Origin: Pythium myriotylum
Lineage: Eukaryota > Oomycota > Peronosporomycetes > Pythiales > Pythiaceae
Assembly: GCA_023091665.1 (NCBI GenBank)
Contig: JALJCQ010000026.1
Span: 124,001-188,000 of the forward strand
Reading direction: 5' to 3'
Length of the DNA: 64,000 nt
The position numbers and the translations under genes were made by a program. Positions within the stretch are counted from its first letter, which is position 1, and each line of letters opens with the position of its first letter. The notes beneath the pieces are model-generated. The model made no database searches, was not told the DNA's origin, and was given only the letters and a program-made list of their open reading frames with translations. Below, piece by piece: positions 20,927 through 31,288 of this stretch.

Positions 20927-23020
20927 TCAATCCCGATTGTCATCCAGGGACAGCGGAAAAATGCCGGTGATGCCTGGGTCTAACTCGCACAGCGTTTGGA
21001 CCGTCGAAAGCCATGGACGAGCCGACAGCATGGCCTCCGTCACGGGGGAGCTCGCATTCTGAAGCACATCCGTGCAGATCGGACTGCCAGCAGCCAACAG
21101 CTGGATCCGTTGCACGAACTCCTTGGTGACCCAAGCAGGCAGCGCCGAGATGTTCGTGTGCTCGATCGCGATCAAGAAGAGATCGATCCCTGTGCCAGTG
21201 TTGTGTAACTTAGAGATGTCTACACCCGCTTCTGGGAGAGACTGGATTGGATTACCTCGAAGCATGATGATGGCAAGATCGGGAGTCATGATGAGCTCGG
21301 CAGGAATCTCTGTGATGCGGTTAAAGGCGAGAGAGATCAAACTTGATTTGGACCCGAGAAGGACAGCTGGAAACTCCTCAAGTTGCGAGAACTCGATTTG
21401 TATCGATGCCTTTGAAGGCCACGGGAGGCTGAGCGGCAGTTCCCGGACGTTCGTAACAACAAACTCGATATCGGTGAGTGTCGTTGGAAAGTGAGGGTGG
21501 GGCATCCCTGGTGGTGGTGTAGCAGTTGGAAATTCAACGCGCACAAAGAAGGCAATGCTGGCCCGCGAGTGAGTGTGTCTCGTGAACGCCGCGTCAAGCT
21601 CCCAGCGCTCGATTGTCGAGTTGTAGACTTTGATGCCGAAGAGATTGCGAAGATTTTGGAACTGCGACGGAATCTGGATGCGCGGGCAGTGGCGATACAT
21701 CACGTGCTCGACGGAGCCGATGTCAAGGTTACGGAAGACAAAGGCGAAGTCTGTTTCCGTTCCTGTGAGGAAGGGCGAGGTGCGGCAGCTGATCACAACG
21801 ACTGCGCAGGCTGGCCTTCTGACAAACCATGGACGTAGTTCCAGTGCACAGAAGGATGGCGAGGCACGGAAATGAGATTCGATATAGGCGACAAAGATCA
21901 CGAACCCCCAGAGCACGAGGACCCTATGTCCCCATTTTGAGACCAATCGAGCGAGTCGTTTGCTTTCGCGCTGAAGAAGCCGCAGAGACGGCCCACGCGG
22001 AAGAATTTTGGCTAGTCCAACTCGGCGAGCCATCAACACTATGCGTGGTTGAGCACGACGGCGCCGCGAAACTAGCAGTTTGACGTCATCGAGAGACCAA
22101 AGCAAGGTGAGCGATAGGATCAAGCGGCTGATCGCATCGATCCACGAGCCGAAGAAGATCAATGGTGCCTCGTTCATGAAGTTGAGAAGTGGCACATCGT
22201 CCCACCAGAACGTTCCCGACATAAAATCAGCAGTCGATGGATCGTACATGGCGAAGTATTGTAGCACGAGTATGACGGGCACGCCGATGGACGAGACAAA
22301 GTCGAGAAGAATATCGATGAGCACCACGACGAGCCGTTCGAGTGGCTCGTTTCGGTGGCATATTCGCTTTACGACGGGAGTCGTCCAGCAATTGACGATG
22401 AGAAGAATGGTGAAGAACTGATTGAGTCGTTGTCGTGTCAGAAGGCGGCTCATCGTGTACGCCTGGTATGACGATAGAGAAGTCTCAAGTACCTCGCGAA
22501 GCACGAAGGAGAGCTCGAATTGTTCACTCTGGACGCTGAATACTGCACTGGTGTATGCGAGAAGCGATCGCAATCGTCTTGTGGAGTCTGACAGACTCAC
22601 ACCAGCACCAGAGATGGCAGAGAGCGCTCGAGGTGGTGTGAGCGAGCTCGACTGCGGAATGGCTCTGCTTCGTGTAATCTGCAATCCAGCGATTGTCTTT
22701 TTCCATATCGCGGATCGAGTTATCTTCTTGCATGTCATTGTGTGGAAAATAATTGCAGCAGCAAATTTCAGGAGAGCATAAATGTGCAAAGCCCCCATAG
22801 TGTAATGGGCAAAGATGATCTTCGGGTATTGGTGCCACCCGAGCGTGAGCTTGTAAAGCTCGAGAACCCTGCCGGCTTGTGTATACGGCAGTGCGGCGTA
22901 CACTTGGGCGGCAGCGATCATATAGGCAGCGCAAATGGCATGGAGCCCGAGGATGAAGAGCCATACGAGCACGAATCCTGTAGACCCCAGCTCGACGCGT
23001 GGTATGCCGTGATTTACCAT
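20927..23020 (-). CDS. Multi-pass membrane protein with C-terminal LRR ectodomain (copy B)
   Basis: An intact single-exon gene of 697 residues, the same length and layout as copy A: about six membrane segments, then an LRR ectodomain with six cysteines. The open frame runs upstream to 23440. ATG 23020 (MVNHGIPRVELG) is chosen because it aligns with the start of copy A (MENHSGTHVELG) and the extra upstream residues match nothing. Residues 38-633 are identical to copy A except Ser488. Residues 1-37 and 634-697 differ at many sites, including synonymous ones. It is head-to-head with the pseudogene at 23627-25497. Confidence 0.85.
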   Translation of the reverse strand: MVNHGIPRVELGSTGFVLVWLFILGLHAICAAYMIAAAQVYAALPYTQAGRVLELYKLTLGWHQYPKIIFAHYTMGALHIYALLKFAAAIIFHTMTCKKITRSAIWKKTIAGLQITRSRAIPQSSSLTPPRALSAISGAGVSLSDSTRRLRSLLAYTSAVFSVQSEQFELSFVLREVLETSLSSYQAYTMSRLLTRQRLNQFFTILLIVNCWTTPVVKRICHRNEPLERLVVVLIDILLDFVSSIGVPVILVLQYFAMYDPSTADFMSGTFWWDDVPLLNFMNEAPLIFFGSWIDAISRLILSLTLLWSLDDVKLLVSRRRRAQPRIVLMARRVGLAKILPRGPSLRLLQRESKRLARLVSKWGHRVLVLWGFVIFVAYIESHFRASPSFCALELRPWFVRRPACAVVVISCRTSPFLTGTETDFAFVFRNLDIGSVEHVMYRHCPRIQIPSQFQNLRNLFGIKVYNSTIERWELDAAFTRHTHSRASIAFFVRVEFPTATPPPGMPHPHFPTTLTDIEFVVTNVRELPLSLPWPSKASIQIEFSQLEEFPAVLLGSKSSLISLAFNRITEIPAELIMTPDLAIIMLRGNPIQSLPEAGVDISKLHNTGTGIDLFLIAIEHTNISALPAWVTKEFVQRIQLLAAGSPICTDVLQNASSPVTEAMLSARPWLSTVQTLCELDPGITGIFPLSLDDNRD
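21121..22909. repeat. 1789-bp near-identical tract shared with 13654-15442 (copy B side)
   Basis: Partner of the tract in copy A, in direct orientation 7467 bp away. See that entry for the single difference found. Confidence 0.85.
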
Positions 23021-23626
23021 TGTTTTCGTTCCATCAATGAGGCCAACAGTAAGAAGGGTGAGTGTGGTTGATGAAGAGGTAATCCGGGTATGATGTAGTT
23101 TTGCTTTACCATAAAAATACCGATCTGGTACCAGGGATAGTCCACTCTGGGGCTGCATCAGAAACTTTCGACTACATGTTGACTGAAAAAGGTGAATGGT
23201 GAAAGTAGGAGATGCCAGAGAGGCTGATCCAAGAACTTGGTCTGAAGAGTTTGAAGTACTGAATCCAGCCATGGCAATGACTGGGAGACCGCCCGAATAT
23301 ATCGTCATGTGACAAACACAGCCTGCCGAAATCGACGCGAACAATGGGACGGACTTGGCGAATCGAGATCGGCGAATGTTTGTTGGCGGGAAGCTGTGAA
23401 GAAAACTCCCACAACTTGACTCAACCACATCGCCTGTCAAATTCGACTTCCCGGACTGGAACGAAGGACATTGGACTATTGATTTGTCGTGAATTAGTCG
23501 TCGGAGAAGTCATCTTGAGCTATATTTGTGAAGCTAACTGATCAGGACTTGGATATAGGCTCGACATCGACATCTTTTCAGCTCGCTCTTTGTGTCTCTC
23601 TCAATCTCCACCACTTTTTCAATGCC
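23021..23626. other. Divergent intergenic region
   Basis: Spacer between the 5' ends of copy B and the plus-strand pseudogene. An open minus frame crosses most of it, but this is read-through upstream of the copy B start. No separate gene is seen. Confidence 0.6.
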
Positions 23627-25497
23627 ATGCGTGCCGTGCTTCCAGCAAACTCCCGCACCGAGAGCCATCCGACATTTACCAACACAAGCGATGAGAAAAA
23701 GCAAGGAGTTTCCCTCAAGCGAATCGGGTGCCCCCTCGCTGGATATGTGTCTTCATTTTCCACCTCACTTGTGCTGGTTACATGGTCGCTTTTGGACAAG
23801 TCTACTCAGCACTGAAGCCCACGCAAGTTGGCCGCGTTCTCGAGCTCTACTAACTTCCGCTCGGATGGGGTTTCTATCCCTTTCTGTCATCCGTGCACTA
23901 CGTCTTCGCAACTATCCACACCTATGCGGCTTTCAAAACATCGGCAGCGTGGTTTTCTTTTCTGAGGATCATCGACAAGAACACTGTCGATCGTTTGCTC
24001 TCGGCTCAGTCGCGCGTGAGTCGACGCACCAGCTTGATCGCGAACTCGCGCGTAAGCCGACGAATTACCTCGGCGCTCACCGGATCGCGAATGCTTGCGT
24101 CCATCTCACAGTCTCATCGAATGTTAAGGTCGCTCGCTCGTCGCGTCATGAGGTTGCTGTTCTCCAACACTGGTTTGGTCGATGCCCAGAGCCCGTACTT
24201 CGAGGTTGTGTTCCTCCTAATAGTCATTTCGCAGACCGCACTACAGACCCATCAAGCCTACACGATGAGTTGCCTCCTGCCTCGTCCCAAGCTCATCCAG
24301 TTCTACACGATCACGCTGGTCCATAGCTGTTGGATGCCGCCTGCAATGCAAAGAGCATTTGGAGGTAACATCGGCTGTTCATGGTGCTCTTCGATATTCT
24401 GCTCGCGTTCGTCTCGTCCATCAGCGTGCCGGTGGTCGTTGCCATGGGCTACCTAGTCATGTACGACTGCTCGACAGGCGATTTCTCCTCTGGAACGTTT
24501 TGGTGCGACGACGTGCCTCTAGTTTACTTCATGAATGAGGCGCCGATCGTGTTATTAGGCACATGGCTGATTGCGTTCGGTCGCCTGCCGCTATCCTTGT
24601 CCTTAGACGATCTCAAGTCTACCTTTGTGCGTTGCAAGATCAAACTCAATACGACCAACGCAACAGATGTGGTTTACTTGGTCGAGCGTTCGCTCCTATC
24701 GGGACACCGCTTGAAGCCACAACCTCCCTCGATTCCAGAGCACGACCAACCCATGTGCCAGCTACTGGGTTGTTTGGGCTTCCGAGCCACCCCTTGAAGT
24801 GGACCCAACGCCTTCTCGAAACCTTCTGCGCACTCGAACATCGCCCGTGGCTCGTGAAAGCACTAGCGTGCGCCGTCGTCCAATTCGACCGCCGCGCTTC
24901 ACCCTCACTATCAGGGAATACGTCGAACTTCAAGCTTGTATTCGGCCACCTGGACCCGGCTTTCGTTGAGCATATCATCTTCCGCCACTGTCCAACAGTG
25001 GAAATCCCACCACAATTCCTAGAACTTCACAACCTGTACGGCGTCAAGTTCTACAACTCGACTCTCCACCAGTGGGGGCTCGATGCAGCGTTCAGGGGGC
25101 ACGTCCACAGACGATTCCGCTTCGTTTACCTCGTCCGAGTTACGTTCCCGAATGAGTCAGTTCCGCTTGGTCTGTTACACCAACAGTTCCCGTCAACACT
25201 CACCGACATTGAACTTGAAGTCACCAACATCAAGGATTTACCACCAATGCTTCCGTGGCCAGCGAAAACGGCTGTCCAGATCGAGTTCTCGCTGCTTGAT
25301 GTCTTTCCGAAGGTCCTGCTGACGATCCAACCGAGTTTCATTTCCGTTGCATTCAACCGTATTACAGAGATCTCTCCATGACTCCCGATCTTGGCATGAT
25401 CATGCTTCTATCGACACGACCGTGGCTTGCTGCCGTCCAATCTTTTTGTGAGATTGACTTGGGTCTGATCGGTATGTATCCGTTGTATCTGGATTGA
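23627..25497 (+). pseudogene. LRR-membrane family pseudogene, multiply damaged
   Basis: The N-terminus from ATG 23627 resembles the pseudogene at 16341 (ANS, SH and KQGVS at matching places) but shifts frame within membrane segment 1. A TAA then replaces Lys in the ELYKL motif near 23850. Another deletion shifts the frame near 24375. A one-base loss near 24795 precedes the last membrane segment, most of which is deleted. The LRR part stays open to 25381. There about 70 residues are deleted before a short remnant of the C-terminus (RPWLAAVQSFCEIDLG) ending at TGA 25495-25497. The segment 25022-25371 is nearly identical to 17801-18150 in the other plus-strand pseudogene. Confidence 0.83.
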
Positions 25498-25806
25498 ACC
25501 AAAGACTATACGACTAACCAGACATCGTCTCTTGGCCCCCGAACTATAGGTTCGGCAAGAGCAGAGTTGTCCCTGAACTGTCTTGATACCAAATTTGCGG
25601 CAGCTATGCCAACCCCTGAGATAATGGCTCGGGGGCACAGGCCACTTGTAAAAGTCAGGTGACACAGCTGGGCGGTCATGTAACTGTCCACAGTGTGGGT
25701 GAACGTCCAACAATCGACTGTCCGCCGTCACGCCCTCACACTATGCAGCGGGATCCGAGTTTCCACCCCGAGAGAGCTGTATTGGTCCCAGTGTTGGAGC
25801 TCGGAC

Positions 25807-25845
25807 AGTCCGTCGTCTGTCCGTCGTCCGTTCGTCGTCCGTCGC
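25807..25845. repeat. Degenerate GTCCGTC tandem repeat
   Basis: GTCCGTCGTC-type units repeat about five times with small changes. Confidence 0.75.
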
Positions 25846-26220
25846 CCGTGGCGACTTTCGGTGAATTTCCGTCCATCAGCATCAACTTGAGACCACACAA
25901 ACGAACCGGTGGGTATTCTACGAAGGACTCATTGATTAGTCGAGGAGGATCCCAAGGATGCAGATCTTTTGGCAATGTGAAGTGGATAGCGTCTGTCGAT
26001 TCTGGACTGGGACGTGTGAGATAACCCCATGAATCAACCAACGCATTCATGCATGCTCAAGACGAGTGAATAGTGGACAACACCCTCCAGTCTCGACTCA
26101 CGATCCACTCACCACAGCCAACTGTCTTGCCTTGGGATCTAGGATATCTACTTCAGTTTTGAAGGCTTTGAACATAAGTCCATTCTTGGGACTCGTTTCG
26201 CTGTTGAGATTAGTCCACGG

Positions 26221-26225
26221 AGAAG
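26221..26225. repeat. Target-site duplication of copia element (left)
   Basis: AGAAG, also found immediately after the other LTR at 31061-31065. Confidence 0.85.
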
Positions 26226-26579
26226 TGATGAATATCACTTGCGTAGACCTTTGCTAATGGAAGAGTGATCATATTAGATAGGTTACGCCAGGCATCAACT
26301 TGATGCCGCTAGTTGGTCTTCCTTGCGTTCTCTGTCTGCTATGTTTCCCCTTGAGGTTGTCAACCCAGGTTGATAACCAACCTTCACTCAATATGCACGT
26401 GACGCACACTCATGCGTCACTTCAACCACACTCAGTGCGAGTCGGAACAGCACTCACGTGCTGGACCACTCTGAACCCACCTGGCCTTGGCCATGAGAAT
26501 GTTCGCACTGGTGGCAGTGTCTCATGCAGAATATGTAGTATGCACTCCTGTCGGGCAGCGCTGAGTGTGCTTCCCAACA
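26226..26579 (-). repeat. Copia 3' LTR
   Basis: 354 bp, TG...CA on the plus strand. It matches 30707-31060 at a constant offset of 4481. Confidence 0.92.
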
Positions 26580-26586
26580 CTCCCAC

Positions 26587-29500
26587 TCAATCAGTGAGCC
26601 CGACAGCTTCTGGCTCGCGCACGCCCATGCCGTGCCGAAGCAGCTCGAACTGCTTCGTCGCAACGGCCTTAGTCAAGATATCAGCAACTTGCTTGGCCGT
26701 CTCGACGTAGCGAAGCACTAGTGTCTTGTCCTGGATCTTCTCCCGCACAAAGTGGTGACGAATCTCAACGTGCTTGGCGCGCCCGCTGTAGCCAACGTTA
26801 TTCGCAAGAGCGATCGCCCCTTGGTTGTCTTCATAGACCACGGTCGCGTTGCGCTGCTCGACGCCGAGGTCGCTCAGCAGTGCGCGAGTCCACACAACCT
26901 CTTGGGCGCACAGACTGAGTGCCATGTACTCTGCCTCTGTTGAGCTCAAAGCGACGGTCCGTTGATATTTGCATTTGTAGACAACTGCAGCCCCATTCAG
27001 CACAATCACCACACCCGAAACCGACCGACGGTCGTCGAGGCTTGACGCCCAATCCGCGTCGCTGAACGCCACCAGGACGTCTGGTTTGGCCGACATGCCG
27101 TAAACAAGTCCAATCCGGCGTGTCGTATAAAGGTACCGGAGCACCCTAATTGCAGCCTTCCAATGTGCCTCGCCAAAGTTTTCGATGAACCGACTCAGGT
27201 GAACCACTGCATAAGCCACATCTGGCCGCGTGCACGTGCTGATGTAGAGCAAGCAGCCGATCAACGATCGGTACGGCCGGCGCGACATCACATCCTTCTT
27301 CTCGTCCGATGTCGCGGAATCGCGCGTTGACAACTTGGTGCTAGTATCACACGGGTTGTAGAACGCACGAGCATCAACTTGGTTGAATCGCATCGCCACC
27401 TCCATGATGTACTGCGTCTGATTGATCGCCAGGGTCCGCTTAACAACGTTCTGTTCAAGCTCCATACCGAGCACAAACTTTGCCTGCCCCAACTCTTTGA
27501 GACGAAAGTGCTGCAGTAAGCTGGTCTTGATCGCGTTGACCATCGCCACGTCCGCTGCAGCTATCAGCATGTCGTCAACATACAGGCAAAGATACACGAG
27601 ATCGGTCCCAGTGCGTCGCATATAGATGCACGAGTCTACACTCGATGGCTCAAAGCCAATCTCGGTTAGAACACGATGTATGGTCTGGTTCCAAACGTGA
27701 GAAGCTTGCTTGAGTCCGTACAAGGACTTGCGGAGCACACACACTGTGCCTTCTGGCGCGTCCACACCCTCTGGAATCTCCATGAACACTTGCTCCTTTA
27801 GAACACCGTAGAGGAAAGCCGTGTCCACGTCGAACTGCCACACTGTGTACCCTCGGGCACAACAAACCGCGAGCAGCACGCGAATCGAGTTGATGTTCGC
27901 CACCGGGGAGTATGTCTCAAAGTAGTTCACGCCAAATTGTTGGCGGAATCCCTGGGCCACGAGCCGCCCTTTATATCGCACGACTTCTCCCTTCTCGTTT
28001 CGTTTCTTGCTAAACACCCACTTGGAGCCAATCACCCTCATGTCCCCTCGTCGTGATACAAAATTCCATGTTCCGTTGCGAGCGTGGGCGTCAATCTCGT
28101 CTAGGATTGCAAGCTCCCACTGCTTACGCTCGTGCCCTGTTGTCGCTTCCTTATACGTAGCCGGCACGTCCGATCCAATCGCCGCCGCCGAGACAAAGCT
28201 ATACTCCACCTCCTCCTCTTGGCGCGGTCGCTTGGCGCGAGGACCGTCAGTCCTGCCGTCGTCGTGGTCGTAAAGCACGAGGCTTCGCTCAGCAGGGCGT
28301 TCGGCCTCGATCTGCAGCGGCTCATCACGGTCGCGCAGCGTCATGGTGGACTGGAACCTGTTGCTAGCCCGGTAATTACTTGTTGGTCGAAAAACCATTG
28401 CATTCTGGTCATGCGAGCCCTCTGCAATAGGCATCGGCTCAGTGCCTGGCAGTGCAGGAGACTCGTGCATCACTGGCGGTGGGATTACGGTTGAGCTACT
28501 GCCGCCTCCGCTGTTCCCGTCACTGCTGTCCGACATGCGCTCCTCCATGTCCACATCGTTGCGGCTTGTCGGTTCGTCAACCACGTCGCACTCGTCAACA
28601 TCCTTCCACACAACGTACTGGACGTTTGTGAGCGACTGGTCACTGTACAGTCCGTCCACCTCGCGCTCATCAAGAGCCAGCGAGCGGCTCAACATGACTT
28701 TCCCTGTCTCAAGGTCCACCACGCGATAAGCCTTTGCTTGCTCGGAGTACCCAATCATCATGCACCGGTAGCTCTTGGCATCGAGCTTGGTGCGTTTTTC
28801 TTTGTCAACGTGAGCAAACCCCATCGAACCAAACACTCTAATATGGTTTAGGTTCGGTCGCTGGCCAAAGCACTTCTCATACGGTGTCATGTCCGGGTCA
28901 GCAGAGGTCACCAGGCGGTTCAGTAAGTAGACCGCAGTGCTGACCGCTTCTGCCCACCACTTTTTATCAACGCACTTGTAGTGCAACATGCTCCTCGCCA
29001 TCTCCACCACCGTGCGATTCATCCTCTCTGCCAATCCATTCTGCTGCGGACTGTACGGCGTCGTACGTTGATGAACTATGCCCCCGGAGCGACAGATGCC
29101 GTCGAACACCCTATTCACGAACTCAGTACCATTATCGGTTCGAATCGTCTTGATCTTGCAGCCAAACTGGTTCTCCACGAGTGCCTTGTATTCACGGAAG
29201 CGCTCCGCTACCTCGCTCTTTTTCTTCAAGAAATAGGCTACCACGTATCTAGAGTAGTCGTCCACAAAGAGCAGGATGTACTTAGCGCCACCCGACGATG
29301 GGTTCTTGATAGGACCCATCAAGTCGCTGTGCACGAGCTCAAGCAACTCACTCGTCTTCACGTGTCGTTTGGTGTGGGGAAACTTCGTCACAGTCTGCTT
29401 GCCTTTCATACAGCCCGAGCAAAGGCCACCGGTGGTCCTCTTCAGAGCCGGCAGGCCGTGCACAACCACCTGGGTCTGGTCGTAGCGCGCGTCAGAGGCG

Positions 29501-30672
29501 TGGCCCACTCGCGCATGCCACAGCTCCCACTGTGTTGGCACGCCGCCAAGTTCCACAATAAGCGCGCGCTCGGGGTCCGAGTGTAGCTGGTATACATTCC
29601 CAACCTTCGGAACCTTCAAAATGGTCTCGCTCCCCCGTAGGAACCAGCAGTAGTTTGAACCGAACTTCACAGCCAGTCCACGTGCCGTGATACGTGGTAC
29701 AGAAATAAGCCGACGGTCTAGCACCGGAATGTGCAACGCGTTCTGAATCAGAATGTGCTTGCCTTGATAACCGGTGATACGGATGTTTCCAACACCCACA
29801 GCTTTCATGACAGCACCGTCCGCGATAGTGACATCAATTGCCTCCTCCAGCTTTCGATATGTCACGAAATCCTCCCTGTGGGGCGACATGTGCGATGACG
29901 CACCACTGTCGACCAGCCACCCGTGGCTGGGCCCACTTCCAGCCGAAAACAGCACCTCGTCGCTGTTTGCCTTCTTGCAGTCTACCTGCTTGTGGCCACG
30001 CTTGCCACAAGAGTAGCACTCGCCGTTGAATTGCCCTTGCTGTTTCTTCTTGCTGCTGCCCTTACGCGCTTTCTTTGCCCCCTTTTGTTCGACCTGGCGC
30101 GCTCTGAACGCCGCCTCCTCGGTCTCAGCCTTCTCAACCTTTTCGTACGCCTTCAACAACTTCTCTTTGACCTCTTCAAGGCTCAGGTCATGGGCGTTTT
30201 CGATGATCGCCACGATGGTATCGTACTCACTCGGTAAGCTACCGAGGAGGATCACCAACTGGCGGGCCCCATTCAACCCATCTCCAACCGCCTCCATGGC
30301 GGTGACGAGCTCATCGAATCGGTCAATGTGAGCAGCCATGGTCTGGCCTGCTTCCATCTTGAAGTCATGCAGTCGGCGCGTTAACTGCACCCGATTCTGC
30401 AGACTGGACCGGTTGTAGTACTCCTTAAGTACGTCCCATGCTTGCTTCGCCGTTGAAGCCGCCCTAATCTTGGTCTGATGCTCCAGTTCGACACCTTGAG
30501 CGATGATGGCGAATGCCTTCATGTCACCGAGCCGCCAGGCCTCAGTGATCTCGCCCTCTTGCTTCACGACCGAGATGTGGTCGATCAACCCCTTGCGAGC
30601 GAGCGTCATCCTCATGTTAAACTCCCAATGGAAGTAATTGTCCGTGCCGAGCCGATCGTCAGGTCTCTTCAT
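26587..30672 (-). CDS. Copia gag-pol polyprotein
   Basis: A single open frame of 1361 codons from ATG 30672. An upstream in-frame ATG at 30753 lies inside the LTR and is unlikely. Domains in copia order: gag; a CCHC knuckle (CYSCGKRGHKQVDC); an aspartic protease (WLVDSGASSHM); an integrase (zinc-binding HARVGHAS...CSGCMKGK region, then LFVDDYSRYVVAYF and TDNGTEFVN); a reverse transcriptase (FDVDTAFLYG, YGLKQASHVWN, YVDDMLIA); and RNase H (ALSSTEAEYMALSLCAQE, YEDNQGAIALANN). Integrase before RT defines Ty1/copia. No stop or frameshift is seen, so the element may still be active. Gag and pol are in one frame, as in many copia elements. Confidence 0.93.
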   Translation of the reverse strand: MKRPDDRLGTDNYFHWEFNMRMTLARKGLIDHISVVKQEGEITEAWRLGDMKAFAIIAQGVELEHQTKIRAASTAKQAWDVLKEYYNRSSLQNRVQLTRRLHDFKMEAGQTMAAHIDRFDELVTAMEAVGDGLNGARQLVILLGSLPSEYDTIVAIIENAHDLSLEEVKEKLLKAYEKVEKAETEEAAFRARQVEQKGAKKARKGSSKKKQQGQFNGECYSCGKRGHKQVDCKKANSDEVLFSAGSGPSHGWLVDSGASSHMSPHREDFVTYRKLEEAIDVTIADGAVMKAVGVGNIRITGYQGKHILIQNALHIPVLDRRLISVPRITARGLAVKFGSNYCWFLRGSETILKVPKVGNVYQLHSDPERALIVELGGVPTQWELWHARVGHASDARYDQTQVVVHGLPALKRTTGGLCSGCMKGKQTVTKFPHTKRHVKTSELLELVHSDLMGPIKNPSSGGAKYILLFVDDYSRYVVAYFLKKKSEVAERFREYKALVENQFGCKIKTIRTDNGTEFVNRVFDGICRSGGIVHQRTTPYSPQQNGLAERMNRTVVEMARSMLHYKCVDKKWWAEAVSTAVYLLNRLVTSADPDMTPYEKCFGQRPNLNHIRVFGSMGFAHVDKEKRTKLDAKSYRCMMIGYSEQAKAYRVVDLETGKVMLSRSLALDEREVDGLYSDQSLTNVQYVVWKDVDECDVVDEPTSRNDVDMEERMSDSSDGNSGGGSSSTVIPPPVMHESPALPGTEPMPIAEGSHDQNAMVFRPTSNYRASNRFQSTMTLRDRDEPLQIEAERPAERSLVLYDHDDGRTDGPRAKRPRQEEEVEYSFVSAAAIGSDVPATYKEATTGHERKQWELAILDEIDAHARNGTWNFVSRRGDMRVIGSKWVFSKKRNEKGEVVRYKGRLVAQGFRQQFGVNYFETYSPVANINSIRVLLAVCCARGYTVWQFDVDTAFLYGVLKEQVFMEIPEGVDAPEGTVCVLRKSLYGLKQASHVWNQTIHRVLTEIGFEPSSVDSCIYMRRTGTDLVYLCLYVDDMLIAAADVAMVNAIKTSLLQHFRLKELGQAKFVLGMELEQNVVKRTLAINQTQYIMEVAMRFNQVDARAFYNPCDTSTKLSTRDSATSDEKKDVMSRRPYRSLIGCLLYISTCTRPDVAYAVVHLSRFIENFGEAHWKAAIRVLRYLYTTRRIGLVYGMSAKPDVLVAFSDADWASSLDDRRSVSGVVIVLNGAAVVYKCKYQRTVALSSTEAEYMALSLCAQEVVWTRALLSDLGVEQRNATVVYEDNQGAIALANNVGYSGRAKHVEIRHHFVREKIQDKTLVLRYVETAKQVADILTKAVATKQFELLRHGMGVREPEAVGLTD

Positions 30673-30706
30673 TGACCCTCCCGAGAAGCCACTTGGGCTC
30701 ACAACC

Positions 30707-31060
30707 TGATGAATATCACTTGCGTAGACCTTTGCTAATGGAAGAGTGATCATATTAGATAGGTTACGCCAGGCATCAACTTGATGCCGCTAGTTGGTCT
30801 TCCTTGCGTTCTCTGTCTGCTATGTTTCCCCTTGAGGTTGTCAACCCAGGTTGATAACCAACCTTCACTCAATATGCACGTGACGCACACTCATGCGTCA
30901 CTTCAACCACACTCAGTGCGAGTCGGAACAGCACTCACGTGCTGGACCACTCTGAACCCACCTGGCCTTGGCCATGAGAATGTTCGCACTGGTGGCAGTG
31001 TCTCATGCAGAATATGTAGTATGCACTCCTGTCGGGCAGCGCTGAGTGTGCTTCCCAACA
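30707..31060 (-). repeat. Copia 5' LTR
   Basis: Upstream LTR relative to the gag-pol frame. It should carry the promoter of the element. Confidence 0.92.
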
Positions 31061-31065
31061 AGAAG
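31061..31065. repeat. Target-site duplication of copia element (right)
   Basis: AGAAG, matching 26221-26225. Confidence 0.85.
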
Positions 31066-31227
31066 CCTTCGTTCGCGAGTTCGCACCGACAACCCAGTGG
31101 CAATCAACCACCTAGAGAATGAAGTTGGTACCAGTGTCACAAAACAAACAAACACAAAAAATTATCCACCTCGAGCTGATCTATTCGAATCTCAAAGACT
31201 CTCGCTCGCAGCGCCGCCACGTTCGTC

Positions 31228-31241
31228 TCACTCTTGAATTC
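31228..31241 (+). promoter_or_regulatory. Oomycete Inr-type start region
   Basis: TCACTCTTGAATTC fits the oomycete initiator pattern TCAYTYY followed by a TT-containing flank. It lies about 60 nt before the ATG. The paralogous gene has the same motif at the same distance. Confidence 0.5.
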
Positions 31242-31288
31242 GCCTTCTCCACTTCGGATCAAGACCAGTTCTCAGCTTTCACGGCATC

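Larger units (their letters stand above)
25498..26225. other. Intergenic with short tandem repeat; possible broken exon pieces
   Basis: It contains a degenerate (GTCCGTC)n run at 25807-25845. On the minus strand, next to the copia insertion, a frame reads SPWTNLNSETSPKNGLMFKA and further residues before a GTGAGT donor-like site. The same frame continues on the other side of the element. I recognise no protein family in it. Confidence 0.4.
26226..31060 (-). mobile_element. Complete Ty1/copia LTR retrotransposon
   Basis: 4835 bp with 354-bp LTRs beginning TG and ending CA, a 5-bp target duplication AGAAG, and one long gag-pol frame on the minus strand. Next to the 5' LTR (30707-31060) the internal sequence GGTTGTGAGCCCAAG (30706 downward) looks like a primer-binding site complementary to a tRNA anticodon arm rather than to a tRNA 3' end. 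Next to the 3' LTR is the purine tract GAGTGGGAG. I saw no difference between the two LTRs, so the insertion should be very recent. Confidence 0.93.

Noticed and set aside
23021..23440. N-terminal extension of copy B by 140 residues
   Set aside because: Copy A starts at the equivalent of 23020, and the extra residues match nothing and lack conserved features.
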